DNA of 64,000 nt. Source: Acidobacteriota bacterium (lineage in GTDB: Bacteria > Acidobacteriota > Blastocatellia > RBC074). The DNA lies in NCBI GenBank assembly GCA_016715865.1, contig JADJXM010000005.1:186001-250000 (forward strand), written 5' to 3'. The notes beneath the pieces are model-generated. The model saw only the letters and a program-made list of their open reading frames with translations, was not told the origin of the DNA and made no database searches. Shown here in pieces: positions 53,048 to 63,799 of this stretch (its first letter is position 1; each line of letters begins with the position of its first letter). Both the position numbers and the translations under genes were made by a program.

Positions 53048-54865
53048 TCAAACCTTGTCCAACATATCGCGGCTCGCTTTTGCTTCGGCCGTTCGGCGTA
53101 TGATGTATCCGTATGAGTCTATAATCCAGTTTCTGCATACGGCGATCAGGTATCCAAGAATTAAACCTCCGATTGCCCCCTGCACCATGACCAGAAATGC
53201 CCCGGTCCAGGTGACCTGATATCCAAAAAAGAAGTTGCCCAACAATCCCAGCCTGGGCCCGATGACCGGCCCTCCTTTGAGCAGCAAAATCACTGTTGCC
53301 AGAAACAGCAGCACCCCGGTGACCGAACCCAGCGAAACACCCAGAGCCAGCGGATCGAGCCTTGCGAATGTCTCGACTATCAACTCGTCGGCATCCGAAA
53401 CCGGAACCGTTACTTTCTGAGGCACCATTCGATCACCCGTGCCGGCAGGTGTTTTGGCTTCCTCATGGTACTCCATTTCAGTGTTGACCGACCAGACATC
53501 ATTATTCTCTCCGACGATATTGCGCGCCGCATATACCGCCGTCAACATGGAATGATCCTGATTGTTATACCGGTGCAGGCCGTTTCTGCCGACCGTCTGC
53601 AGATTCGACAGTGTTTCCAGATAATGCTGGATCGTGTCCAGATTCTCCTGATATCCCTGATCGTATACCGGATAGGCTTTCTTCATTCTGACGACTGTGC
53701 CGTCTTCGATCTCATCGGGCTCGATCAGGCCGATCTGCGCGCATTCCTTGATCCCGAGTTCGATCAGCCGTTCGTGTGACCAATCCCATTCCTCATCTTT
53801 TTCCCAGAGAAAATATTCAAGACCGAGTGAAGAACGTGACGCATCGGGAACCATCTCGGGACTCCAGTTTTTATAGTTCTGAATCCGGCCCATTTTGACG
53901 TCCGGTTCGTGAATGTAGATCCAATTATCGGGGAAGACAGCCTCGCGTTTGGCGATCAGAACAACTGTCAGATAATCACGGTACCGCAGCATATTGGCTG
54001 CCGCCAGAACGTCGTCCGGGGGCAGAGGATCGAGAGAATGAATCAGCTCGCGCAACGGCATGGTCGAAATGAAGTGATCGGCGCCGAATTCAACCACCTC
54101 GCCTGACGAAGTCCGGCCATAGGCGCTCTCGACCCGCCCGTGTTTGTGTCGAAGCCTCTCGACGCGAACTCCGCTGATAGTCTCGTGCCCGCGAGCGGCC
54201 AGCAGATCGCGACAGTGCTCCCACATCATCCCCGGTCCCAGCCGCGGATAGTTGAATTGATCTATCAGAGTGGTTATGACCTGACCGTCTTCGGTCCTGG
54301 TGGCCCCCAGCAGAGCGCTTCGTATCGCTTCACGAAATGATAGATTCTTGATTCTTTGAGCCGCCCAATCGGCCGAAATCTCGTGGCAGGGTATCCCCCA
54401 TACCTTTTCAGTATAAGTTTTGAAGAAGATACGATACAGCCGCTCGCCAAAACGGTTGATGACCCATTGCTCGAAGTTTGTCTCGTCACCTTGCGGGAAA
54501 AACTGCGATTTTGCATAACTCAAGCCGATCATAAATGCCTCGACCGGTCCCAGCCCGGCCAGTGCATTGGCCGCCTTGAGAGGGTAGTCGAAGAATTTCT
54601 GCCGGTAGTAGATGCGCGACAGCCGAGGACGAACCAGAAAGTCCTCGCGCAGGATCTCGTCCCATAATTCATTGATCAACGGCACTTTCGAGAAGAAGCG
54701 GTGACCTCCGATGTCGAATCTGTACCCTTTGTAATCGACCGTTCTGGAAATACCGCCAACCAGATTGTCAGCCTCCAATACGGTCGGTTCCAGGCCGAGC
54801 TTCGATAACTCGTAGGCTGCCGTTAATCCAGCCGGCCCGGCACCCGTTATCAGCACTCGTGACAT
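53048..54865 (-). CDS. UDP-galactopyranose mutase-like flavoprotein with membrane module
   Basis: A 605-residue protein. VLITGAGPAGLTAAYELSKL binds FAD; EADNLVGGISRTVDYKGY and DIGGHRFFSKVPLI define the amine-oxidase/UGM-like family often found in glycan loci. YTEKVWGIPCHEISADW and NRFGERLYRIFFKTY follow, and NQDHSMLTAVYAARN ends the flavin domain near residue 445. A further 105 residues carry two or more hydrophobic segments, matching the small protein next door. The start at 54865 has AGGAGGCAAT at 54871-54880. It is the first gene of the long minus-strand block. Confidence 0.85.
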   Translation of the reverse strand: MSRVLITGAGPAGLTAAYELSKLGLEPTVLEADNLVGGISRTVDYKGYRFDIGGHRFFSKVPLINELWDEILREDFLVRPRLSRIYYRQKFFDYPLKAANALAGLGPVEAFMIGLSYAKSQFFPQGDETNFEQWVINRFGERLYRIFFKTYTEKVWGIPCHEISADWAAQRIKNLSFREAIRSALLGATRTEDGQVITTLIDQFNYPRLGPGMMWEHCRDLLAARGHETISGVRVERLRHKHGRVESAYGRTSSGEVVEFGADHFISTMPLRELIHSLDPLPPDDVLAAANMLRYRDYLTVVLIAKREAVFPDNWIYIHEPDVKMGRIQNYKNWSPEMVPDASRSSLGLEYFLWEKDEEWDWSHERLIELGIKECAQIGLIEPDEIEDGTVVRMKKAYPVYDQGYQENLDTIQHYLETLSNLQTVGRNGLHRYNNQDHSMLTAVYAARNIVGENNDVWSVNTEMEYHEEAKTPAGTGDRMVPQKVTVPVSDADELIVETFARLDPLALGVSLGSVTGVLLFLATVILLLKGGPVIGPRLGLLGNFFFGYQVTWTGAFLVMVQGAIGGLILGYLIAVCRNWIIDSYGYIIRRTAEAKASRDMLDKV

Positions 54866-54870
54866 GTTTT

Positions 54871-54880
54871 ATTGCCTCCT
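54871..54880 (-). promoter_or_regulatory. strong ribosome binding site at the head of the glycan block
   Basis: AGGAGGCAAT lies 5-6 bases before the ATG at 54865, on the minus strand. Further upstream (about 54905-54920) an AT-rich stretch with TATTATAAAA could hold a -10 box, but no -35 is clear. Confidence 0.5.
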
Positions 54881-55587
54881 ACTATCTTAACTATATCCAT
54901 TTTTATAATACCCTGGCCCTGGGCACACTTCGGCCAGTACATGACCATAAAGGAAACCTCATGTCGAGGCAGCATTCTCAATGTGACACCCTTCTCTTAT
55001 CGATGTCTTGATTTCGCTCTATTGTCGAAGGGGTTTCGGGGCTAAGATCTGTCTGTCATCCTGCTATTTCATAGATGTGACAGTTGGCTTCAGGTCGATC
55101 ATTTGGAACATTTCGCTGCTTGCAATTATCATATTTCTTAAAACTGGGATAACGATATGCTGATCCCCGAGCGTTGATCTGTTCTTGTCATAATGCTTAT
55201 CATTTTCATTTAGAAAACACCAATAGGACCTTAAAAAGCCACTTTGCATCAGACTGCTATGCTTAAAGGCAATTAAGGTCAACCTGATTTATCAATTTTT
55301 GGTATTACAAGAATCGTCAGCTGCGTAAAAAATCGAGATGATAAGTGTCCAACATTAAAATTGAAGTGACTGAGCTTGTCGTCAAAGCAGTTAATGTCCA
55401 AGTGTCGATTTACCCAGTGAGGCAGTTCGGGGAACGGATCCTTGTGACGCCGCACACTCTAACTCAACTCTAATTTTAAGTCAATAAATGGCTCAGATCA
55501 GTGCTCGTTCTATCTATTAATATTATGCAAACTGCATATCCTGACGCCAGAATAAATGGAGATTCTGCAATTCCGATTGACTGCGGC

Positions 55588-55614
55588 TTGACAGGCAGGC
55601 CATCGGAGTAATAT
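55588..55614 (+). promoter_or_regulatory. possible sigma-70 promoter for the RraA gene
   Basis: A consensus TTGACA (55588-55593) is followed after 15 bases by TAATAT (55609-55614), about 55 bases before the GTG start. The spacing is shorter than the usual 16-18, so this is tentative. Confidence 0.35.
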
Positions 55615-55667
55615 CTGGTCTATCCAGATCTATTTAAAGATGAAATAAGAGAGAAGAAAGGAATATC

Positions 55668-56455
55668 GTGTCTATGGACAAGATTGGAACTGTTTCCGGC
55701 CAACCTGAAGGTGTCAAACCGTTACCGCTTGGGGAGTTACTGGAGTTGGGGCGATGGAATACGCCGACAATATATAATGGATGGGAGCAGATCACGGCCG
55801 GAGATCCAGGACGCGATGGATTCAATCTTGAAGAGACGAAAGATTTTATGCCTCAGATGGGGCCGATGGTCGGTTATGCGGTGACACTGATCTGTCAGCC
55901 AGGTGAGCGAAGATACCGCGAGAAGAATCCCAATGCCTGGAGCGAATATCGCCGGTATATCGCGGGGATTCCCGGGCCAAAGATCGTTGTCGTGCAGGAT
56001 CTGGACAAACCCGATTATGTCGGATCGTTCTGGGGCGAAGTGAATGCCAATGTCCACAAGGCTCTTGGGTGTGTGGGTGCGATCGTTGACGGGTGCATCA
56101 GGGATGTCGACGAGATGACTGCGGCGGGTTTCAAGGCGCTCGCCAAACGGCTCTGCGTCGGTCACGCCTGGTCCTGGCCAGTCCGCTGGGGATGCGAGGT
56201 CGAGGTTTTTGGCAGGAGGATCCATCCCGGGCAGTTGATTCATGCAGACAAACACGGATTTCTAGCCGTCCCTTTTGGAGAAGAACAACGTCTTCTTGAA
56301 GCAGCAAGGATGATGGACACCAATGAATGCCGGACTGTGATCGAAGCAGCGAGGGATTGCGTCGGAAAGTCGCCAGACGAGATCGTCGATCATCTGAATG
56401 AGGCTTCAGCCCGTTTCAGACAGAACATTCACGATTTTTTCAAACGAAGGGTGAG

Positions 56456-56465
<10 letters not shown>
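55668..56465 (+). CDS. RraA-family protein (HMG/CHA aldolase-like)
   Basis: A 265-residue protein. The core (about 95-225) has the RraA/4-hydroxy-4-methyl-2-oxoglutarate aldolase features: FWGEVNANVHKALGCVGAIV followed by DGCIRDVDEM, where the Arg-Asp pair binds substrate and metal, then PGQLIHADKHGFLAVP. The length exceeds E. coli RraA (161) and ordinary aldolases, due to about 80 extra N-terminal and 40 C-terminal residues. The start is GTG 55668, with AAAGGA before it; ATG 55674 is an alternative. Stand-alone members far from menaquinone genes are usually catabolic. The repeat element C overlaps its last codons. Confidence 0.88.
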
Positions 56466-56737
<272 letters not shown>

Positions 56738-56774
56738 GTGAGTTTTGAATAATGCCGGATGAGGACCAATCTAA

Positions 56775-58040
<1,266 letters not shown>

Positions 58041-58052
58041 ACGCCAGGACCG

Positions 58053-60884
58053 TCATTTGATTTCGCGGGTGTATTCCGGCTCGATGTTTTCAAAGAAGAG
58101 CCCCTGGAACTGCCCCGGTTTGAGCGCCGGCAACTCCAGTTCGAAACTGTATTCCCTGTCGGGGCTGATCAGTGAAAGATCGGCATAAAATCCGACGAAT
58201 GAGCGTCGGTAAGCCTGGATTGACGAATAGGCTTTGGTCAGCGCAATGGTTCGACCGTCGATCTTTAAGCTCACCTGCAAGGCGTCATCGGGCTCGGCTA
58301 TTTGAATGAAAAGCAACAAACGCTCAGGCGCGAGCCAGGATGTCCGGAAATCCTCGGGCGTCCATGGGATGGGCCAGCTTTTCTGCCTCTGCGCCAACTG
58401 GTCGAAAATGCGGCGAGGGACCGAGAATGTTCCGCGGAGCAGGCCGCCGGCGAAGTTCGGATCGTAGCCACCGATCTGCTGCAGGCGACCGAACGGCGCC
58501 CCTCTGAAAGTGACTTTTGCTTCGATCATTCGGTCTCCGGTCATCGAGAATGCGACTGTTCTGTCATTGACGCGGACCACACGGACGTTGGCCGGTCGCG
58601 GCAGCAGGATGTTGAGAGTCACTGAAGCACCGGCCTCGCCGCGCACATCGGTCAGGTTGAGAGTCCCACCGATCAGATCTGCCTTGCCGGGGGAGTTGAA
58701 AAGCTGCGGACCCTCGGAACCTGCCGAGTCCGGCAGCAGTTCCAGCGCCAGCGCCGATCCTCCAGCCATTTCGATCGAGATCTCATCGCCGAAAGTCCAG
58801 TATCCCGCGCCCGGTTTGCCAACCAGCCTTCCTTCAACCGGATCGATCTCCCGCAACAGATATCGCCCCTGTCGCTTCAGGCCGATTGTGTCGTCGAGGA
58901 CGAACTTCGCATTCATCCTTCGCGCGTTCGGGTTAAAAAGAAAGACGAATCCGCGATCGTTGAGGACAGCAGATGTCCCGTCGATTCTGCCCATGGCCGG
59001 CTGGCCAATAATCGTCCGCGTATGCCGCAGGTACTCCCTGTTCTCGTTCGTCCAGCGCAGCCATCCGCGAAACCATGCCTTGTCCCGCTCCGAAAAATGG
59101 CTGTACTCGGCTTCGTCGCGTGCGGGGATCATGTTGATCACATTGTTCCATCCGCCGGTGGCGATAGATGAGAGGACAGAATAACGCCACCCCAGGTAGT
59201 CCCAGTCTCGCGTCCGAAAACGCGCCGGAAAATCGTCAAGGTTCGTCTTCTTCTCGGGCATCTCGCCGTTGTCATCGAGGCGCGGAGTCTGATGAGTCAT
59301 AAATCCGGGCATGATCTCGCTCGGCGCGAAATCGTAGTTGCGATAACGCCAGGCCGTATAACGCTGCCTGTCGGCCGAGACGCGGTCGAAATGCAGATCG
59401 GGAAAGGGAGTGAAGCTTTCCGGCTGTTCATCGTGATAGGTCGGATGCGGATAACTGCCCGCCAGCCACGACCACGGGCCGTAGAGGTGATAGGCCTGGC
59501 GGCCGTCGATGACGATGTCGGGAACACGGAGGCGCAACTCCTCCATGACTCGCCGCCAGCCGTTCCACTGAGCGTAACGGCCGGTACCGGCGAAATTCAG
59601 GAAAGTGTGATCGAATGCGTAGCCGGTGATTCCGGTCCTTTCGCGGAATGCGACGAGCGTATCGATCAGCCAGTTCTGAAATGAGCGCACCCCGAGGTCG
59701 GCGAAGCGCTTCTTCGCCTCAGGTCCCGCCGGCACAAGCCATTCAGGATTCTGCGTGAAGCCCAGGACAGGATAGACGTAGGCGACAAGCCCAATCCGCT
59801 TCGATCGCGCGTAATCGAGCATCTCCCTGACCGTCGGAGGGAGATCATCCTTTCGCGGGTCCCATTCGTTCTTCCTGATTTTCTGTCCGAGCCCCAGCCA
59901 GAGCAGGTTCTCCCAGCCCCAGTTGTCCGCGCTTTCCCGTCGCAGTGAAACCTGAGAATTTGTCGGTGCGAACAGTGCGTGATCTGCGCCAAGCTCGGAC
60001 GCGCGGTCGAGCAGGCGTTTGTACTCCGACCGCCCCTCAGCCGTGCCGATGTCGATCTGGTAATCGTTAGCGCACCACCCGACGAACAGGTTGAGGGGTT
60101 TTACAGGTTTGTAGAGCAGAAACGCGCGCACCATTTCGGTGAATGCGGCGACCTCTGCTTCATCCATTCCCGGCGCGACCGGCTTCGGATTAATCTGCCA
60201 CTCGGGGACCATCTCGGAGTCGAGACGCCTTCCGGTCAATCTGTATGGAGCAATCAATCCACGATCCGTGACGTATGGGCCATCCTCCGTCTTCCAATCC
60301 ATATCGGGTTGATAGCCAATCAGGATATCGTTTTCCTGACGCATCACGCGCAGGAACGGGTTCTGCACTGCCATCAATAGACCGCGCGATCGGTCGAATC
60401 TCAAACAGCCGCCATAGTCGCCCGTGCCGAGGTTCTGGCGGGCGCGATTGATGACATACAGATCATTCACATTCTCAGCAGGCCTCAATTCGAGGATATT
60501 TATTTCATTAAGACGAAATCTCTCTGTCTTGCCAGCTTTGATGATCAGCTGTTTGCTGACGAATCGCCATTCCGGACGCAGTTCATAGACGATATCCAGG
60601 CTATAGGGTGAGGATGCCCAAGTATAGACAACGCGCTGATTATCGACCTTTCGCGACGGGGCCTCAAGGTCAATACTGTTAATCACCTGACCGTCGATGA
60701 CGACCGAGAATTCATCTCTCGCGAACCCATAGACGTCGCCGGTTGTGACATCCGTCAGCGAAGTAATTCCGCGATCGCCGAATTCGGCCTTGATTCTGGC
60801 TGATGAGATCGTCAACGGTTCGGCCGCACAGGCCATAAACGGGATGGATGCCACAATCACCAGGATTGAGAAAAGTTTAGTCAT
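58053..60884 (-). CDS. large exported glycosidase-like protein
   Basis: 943 residues from the ATG at 60884, preferred over the upstream ATG at 60956 because it starts a signal peptide (TKLFSILVIVASIPFMACAA). It has an N-terminal beta-rich region (GITSLTDVTTGDVYGFARDE) and then a probable TIM barrel with GYAFDHTFLNFAG and VPDIVIDGRQAYHLYGPWSW. The Asp-containing DHTF and DGRQ positions would suit clan-D type catalysis. A C-terminal beta domain follows. I do not recognise a specific GH family; resemblance is to uncharacterised exported alpha-galactosidase-like proteins of soil and marine bacteria. It converges with the MFS gene. Confidence 0.65.
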   Translation of the reverse strand: MTKLFSILVIVASIPFMACAAEPLTISSARIKAEFGDRGITSLTDVTTGDVYGFARDEFSVVIDGQVINSIDLEAPSRKVDNQRVVYTWASSPYSLDIVYELRPEWRFVSKQLIIKAGKTERFRLNEINILELRPAENVNDLYVINRARQNLGTGDYGGCLRFDRSRGLLMAVQNPFLRVMRQENDILIGYQPDMDWKTEDGPYVTDRGLIAPYRLTGRRLDSEMVPEWQINPKPVAPGMDEAEVAAFTEMVRAFLLYKPVKPLNLFVGWCANDYQIDIGTAEGRSEYKRLLDRASELGADHALFAPTNSQVSLRRESADNWGWENLLWLGLGQKIRKNEWDPRKDDLPPTVREMLDYARSKRIGLVAYVYPVLGFTQNPEWLVPAGPEAKKRFADLGVRSFQNWLIDTLVAFRERTGITGYAFDHTFLNFAGTGRYAQWNGWRRVMEELRLRVPDIVIDGRQAYHLYGPWSWLAGSYPHPTYHDEQPESFTPFPDLHFDRVSADRQRYTAWRYRNYDFAPSEIMPGFMTHQTPRLDDNGEMPEKKTNLDDFPARFRTRDWDYLGWRYSVLSSIATGGWNNVINMIPARDEAEYSHFSERDKAWFRGWLRWTNENREYLRHTRTIIGQPAMGRIDGTSAVLNDRGFVFLFNPNARRMNAKFVLDDTIGLKRQGRYLLREIDPVEGRLVGKPGAGYWTFGDEISIEMAGGSALALELLPDSAGSEGPQLFNSPGKADLIGGTLNLTDVRGEAGASVTLNILLPRPANVRVVRVNDRTVAFSMTGDRMIEAKVTFRGAPFGRLQQIGGYDPNFAGGLLRGTFSVPRRIFDQLAQRQKSWPIPWTPEDFRTSWLAPERLLLFIQIAEPDDALQVSLKIDGRTIALTKAYSSIQAYRRSFVGFYADLSLISPDREYSFELELPALKPGQFQGLFFENIEPEYTREIK

Positions 60885-60925
60885 GTCGATTCTTCGAATT
60901 GATAATACCGGGAAAGAAGAGAGGG

Positions 60926-61032
60926 AAATAATCCACAAAGGACACAAAGCAGACACAAAGGATGATGAAGCAATCCCGGGAATCTGGCATCAGAAAAATT
61001 TCGTGATTCTTTGTGTCCTTTGTGGATTATTT
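60926..61032. repeat. inverted repeat of the CACAAAGG variant
   Basis: AAATAATCCACAAAGGACAC (60926 on; full arm 60926-60949) pairs exactly over 24 bases with the arm at 61009-61032. The unit CCACAAAGG/ACACAAAG is a variant of the 9-mer in the MITE-like copies; the outer CTGTAAACTAAATTTT ends are absent. It lies between two minus-strand genes. Confidence 0.8.
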
Positions 61033-61072
61033 TCTTCGTGTTTCTTAGTGGATAAAATTTCTCATCACATGG

Positions 61073-63373
61073 TTATTTCAGCGGTTCGAGCCGTGCCGGG
61101 ACGTGCTTGTGCCATGGAGTTCCCGCCAGAAAGTCCCTGTCTTCACTGGCCGTCAATTCATTGAGCGAGACTCCGACGCGCATAATCACTCCGTCTCCAG
61201 CGTCGTAATCCAGTCCGAGACCGTTCGGCAAAGAAAGATGGCCCGGTTGCAGAGTGTCCGTGATCTCGATGACGACGTCCGCGCTTCCGCGACGCGTGCT
61301 GAGTCGCGCGGAGTCGTCGGCCTTCAGTCCGAGATTGGCTGCATCCTGCGGATGGATATGCAGAAGTCCGGCGTGACTTTTCTTTCGCCAGTCGGGATTA
61401 CGGATGATGGTATTGGCGCTTTCCGACCGGCGCTCACCTGCTGAAAGAACGAATGGATAATCGGGATTGCGTTGAAGAGGCTCAGTCGCCAGTTTCTGTG
61501 TTTCGGCGATCATCTCAGGAATGGCGAGGTTGATTTTGTTATCGGGCAGGCGCACGCGACTCCAGCTGTCCTCATACTCATCTTTTGCGAAGATGACACC
61601 GGACGGATTGTCGAGTATCGCATCAAAAAGGCTTTCTGCGGCTGTGAACTGATCGCCAGTAAAGCCGGCGCGCCGAGCGGACAGGGGATTGGCTTGCACG
61701 AAGAGATGACAGGCCGCCCATAGAACCGCCGCCGAAGCTGCCCCGTTCGGCAAGGTCGGGCCGAGAGTCCGGTAGAGCACGACGGGAGCAAATTTCGCAA
61801 TCACCGGATTGGTCGCCATGGCATTCATGAATTCTCTGGCGAACACCGGACGTCCTTGTTGAGCGGCCGCCTTGAGCGGTGCGATATCCTCGTCCGTCAG
61901 TTCTCCCAACGCTTCCACGATTCGGGCGTGGATCTCCGGCTCAGGCAGCGTACCGGGAGGCGAATCGAAAACCGGACGCCGCAGGTGGAATCCGTTTTGA
62001 GGAAACTCAATGTTGAAATAGGATGCCTCGTACTTCTCGTACTGGGTCGGCGCGGGCAGAACGTAACTTGCCAGTCTTGCAGTTTCAGTCATCGCCACAT
62101 CGATGACGACCAGGAGGTCAAGTGAACCGAGGGCCTCACGCATCCGTTGGCTGTCGGCCAGGGAATGGACTGGATTCGCGCTCTCGACGATCATCGCCCG
62201 GTATCGCCTTGGATGATCAGTCAGAATCTCATCCGGTATGATATTACATGGAACGAGTCCGCTGATAATCCGCGCGCCGGCGACGGGGCTGCGTTTCTCG
62301 GGTTTTTCGCCGCTCTCCCTGCTTATTCCGGCGCCCTTGTTGAGCAGGTTCAAAGCTACGAAAGGGACCAGCGCATAGTTCGTGCCCGGCCGTCCGAAGT
62401 TCCCGGTGAGCAGCCAGATCATACGCTGCAGATAACTGCTCAGCGTTGAATGGATCGACATCTGCATGCCGAGGTCTTCCATCATTGAAACGCTCTTCGC
62501 CTGCGCGATCCGCCGTGCAGCAGCGCGCAGCAGGTCCTCAGGCACTCCACAGGCTTCGGCGTATCCGGCGACGGGAATCGACGCCAGTAGCGGCTCGATC
62601 TGATCCAGCCCCGTCGCATGCTCGGCCAGCCAGTCTCGCGCGATCAGATTCTCCTGCACCAGGATTCCCGCCAGAGCGGCCAGACACCATGCGTCCGTGC
62701 CTGGAATTATCGCCAGATGATAGTCGGCCAACTCAGCCGTCTCGCTTCGCCTCGGGTCGATCACGATCAGCGACCGGTCCGGATCTTTGGCGATTTGCCG
62801 CAGAATCACCCGCGCGCGATTGAAGCCGTGGGATTGCCACGGATTTTTGCCGATGAAGATCGCCACTTCGCAATGCTCGAAGTCGCTGTGCATTCCCGTC
62901 CCCATCATCTTGCCCTGGACCCAGAATTCTCCTGTCTTCTCCTGCGCGAGAGCATTCGAACGGAACTTCGATCCGAGCGCCTTGAGCACGCTGTCGGCAT
63001 AGGTCCCTCCAAGATGATTGGCCTGACCGCCGCCGCCGTAGTAGAAGATCGATTCGCCGCCATGCTCATCTCTGATCAGGCCCAGTTTATCGGCGATCTC
63101 GGCGATCGCCGTCTCCCAGTCGATCGGCTCGAACGTCCCGTCGGGACGCCGGCGCAAGGGGCTGGTCAGCCGGTCGGCCGCATTCTGGTAAAAATCGAGC
63201 CGCTGCGGCTTCTCGCAAGTATACCCTCGGGAGATCGGGTGCGCCTTGTCGCCGCGGATGCGCGCAATGTGTCGCGGTTCGTTTTCGTCGAGTTGGACTT
63301 CGATTCCACAGTTCAGGCTGCACAGGATGCATGCGGTCTTGTGCCATTGGGATGATTTCTCGGTTTCGTTCAT
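61073..63373 (-). CDS. molybdopterin oxidoreductase (formate dehydrogenase/nitrate reductase family)
   Basis: A 766-residue cytoplasmic bis-MGD enzyme without a Tat signal. Four Cys (15, 18, 22, 53; ACILCSLNCGIEV and GYTCEKPQR) bind a 4Fe-4S cluster. Molybdopterin-binding segments are FIGKNPWQSHGFNRAR, VIDPRRSETAELADYHLAI and, at the end, HIHPQDAANLGLKADDSA and SLPNGLGLDYD. At the position of the Mo ligand (Cys, Sec or Ser in relatives) it reads Ala143-Gln144-Glu145, so the ligand may be missing. The specific reaction is not predictable; no electron-transfer subunit lies next to it. It reads toward the glycosidase-like gene. Confidence 0.85.
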   Translation of the reverse strand: MNETEKSSQWHKTACILCSLNCGIEVQLDENEPRHIARIRGDKAHPISRGYTCEKPQRLDFYQNAADRLTSPLRRRPDGTFEPIDWETAIAEIADKLGLIRDEHGGESIFYYGGGGQANHLGGTYADSVLKALGSKFRSNALAQEKTGEFWVQGKMMGTGMHSDFEHCEVAIFIGKNPWQSHGFNRARVILRQIAKDPDRSLIVIDPRRSETAELADYHLAIIPGTDAWCLAALAGILVQENLIARDWLAEHATGLDQIEPLLASIPVAGYAEACGVPEDLLRAAARRIAQAKSVSMMEDLGMQMSIHSTLSSYLQRMIWLLTGNFGRPGTNYALVPFVALNLLNKGAGISRESGEKPEKRSPVAGARIISGLVPCNIIPDEILTDHPRRYRAMIVESANPVHSLADSQRMREALGSLDLLVVIDVAMTETARLASYVLPAPTQYEKYEASYFNIEFPQNGFHLRRPVFDSPPGTLPEPEIHARIVEALGELTDEDIAPLKAAAQQGRPVFAREFMNAMATNPVIAKFAPVVLYRTLGPTLPNGAASAAVLWAACHLFVQANPLSARRAGFTGDQFTAAESLFDAILDNPSGVIFAKDEYEDSWSRVRLPDNKINLAIPEMIAETQKLATEPLQRNPDYPFVLSAGERRSESANTIIRNPDWRKKSHAGLLHIHPQDAANLGLKADDSARLSTRRGSADVVIEITDTLQPGHLSLPNGLGLDYDAGDGVIMRVGVSLNELTASEDRDFLAGTPWHKHVPARLEPLK

Positions 63374-63799
63374 GTTTGCCCTCGACTCCTCAAAATCAGA
63401 AGATGCGAAATTCTTCTGGCCTGATTACTTTCAAAACCAGAATATTATAAACTTTTCAATCTTAATGGCCACAAAATAGTAACTTATGTTACGCGGGGAA
63501 AAAGACCGGAAAAGTTTGTGTGGTGCCGCAAACCCCCGAAGGGGGGGGGGGGGAGCCAGCCGGGGGGGGGGGGGGGCGGGGGGGCGGGGGGCAACCCGGG
63601 GCCCGCGGGGGTCTTCTTCCCCCCCCACCCCCGGGGGGGGGGGGGGCGCTCCCGCCCGGGCCCCCCCCCCCCCCCCCCGGGCCCCCGGCCAACAAAAGGG
63701 GTTGAAAAACCCAAACCAAACCCAGACCAATTTAAAGGACTCTTCTGCGTAACATCAGTTAATAACTATACTCTCACTTCAGGAGGTCAATCACTCGCC
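63374..63799. other. divergent intergenic region with a G/C homopolymer artefact
   Basis: No gene is supported. Between 63538 and 63690 the sequence is almost only runs of G, then C, which gives spurious Pro/Gly-rich frames on both strands. It is bounded by GTAACTTATGTTACGCGGG (63478 on) and TCTGCGTAACATCAGTTAA (63744-63762), near-perfect complements of each other. The region looks like unreliable basecalls across a foldback. Upstream signals for both flanking genes should lie here; AGGAGG at 63781-63786 precedes the S9 gene. Confidence 0.6.

Larger units (their letters stand above)
54866..55667. other. 800-base gene-poor region between divergent transcripts
   Basis: No gene is supported here. 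It separates the head of the minus-strand glycan block from the plus-strand RraA gene, so both promoters must lie inside. It is visibly richer in A and T than the flanking genes. A 72-codon minus frame at 55064-55282 has no recognisable family. A promoter-like pair for the RraA gene is listed separately. Confidence 0.5.

Noticed and set aside
55064..55282. A 72-codon minus-strand gene in the AT-rich gap
   Set aside because: No ribosome binding site, family resemblance or neighbour logic supports it.
63486..63752. Pro/Gly-rich open frames on both strands near the right end
   Set aside because: They arise only from runs of G and C, have no family resemblance and sit in the suspect homopolymer tract.
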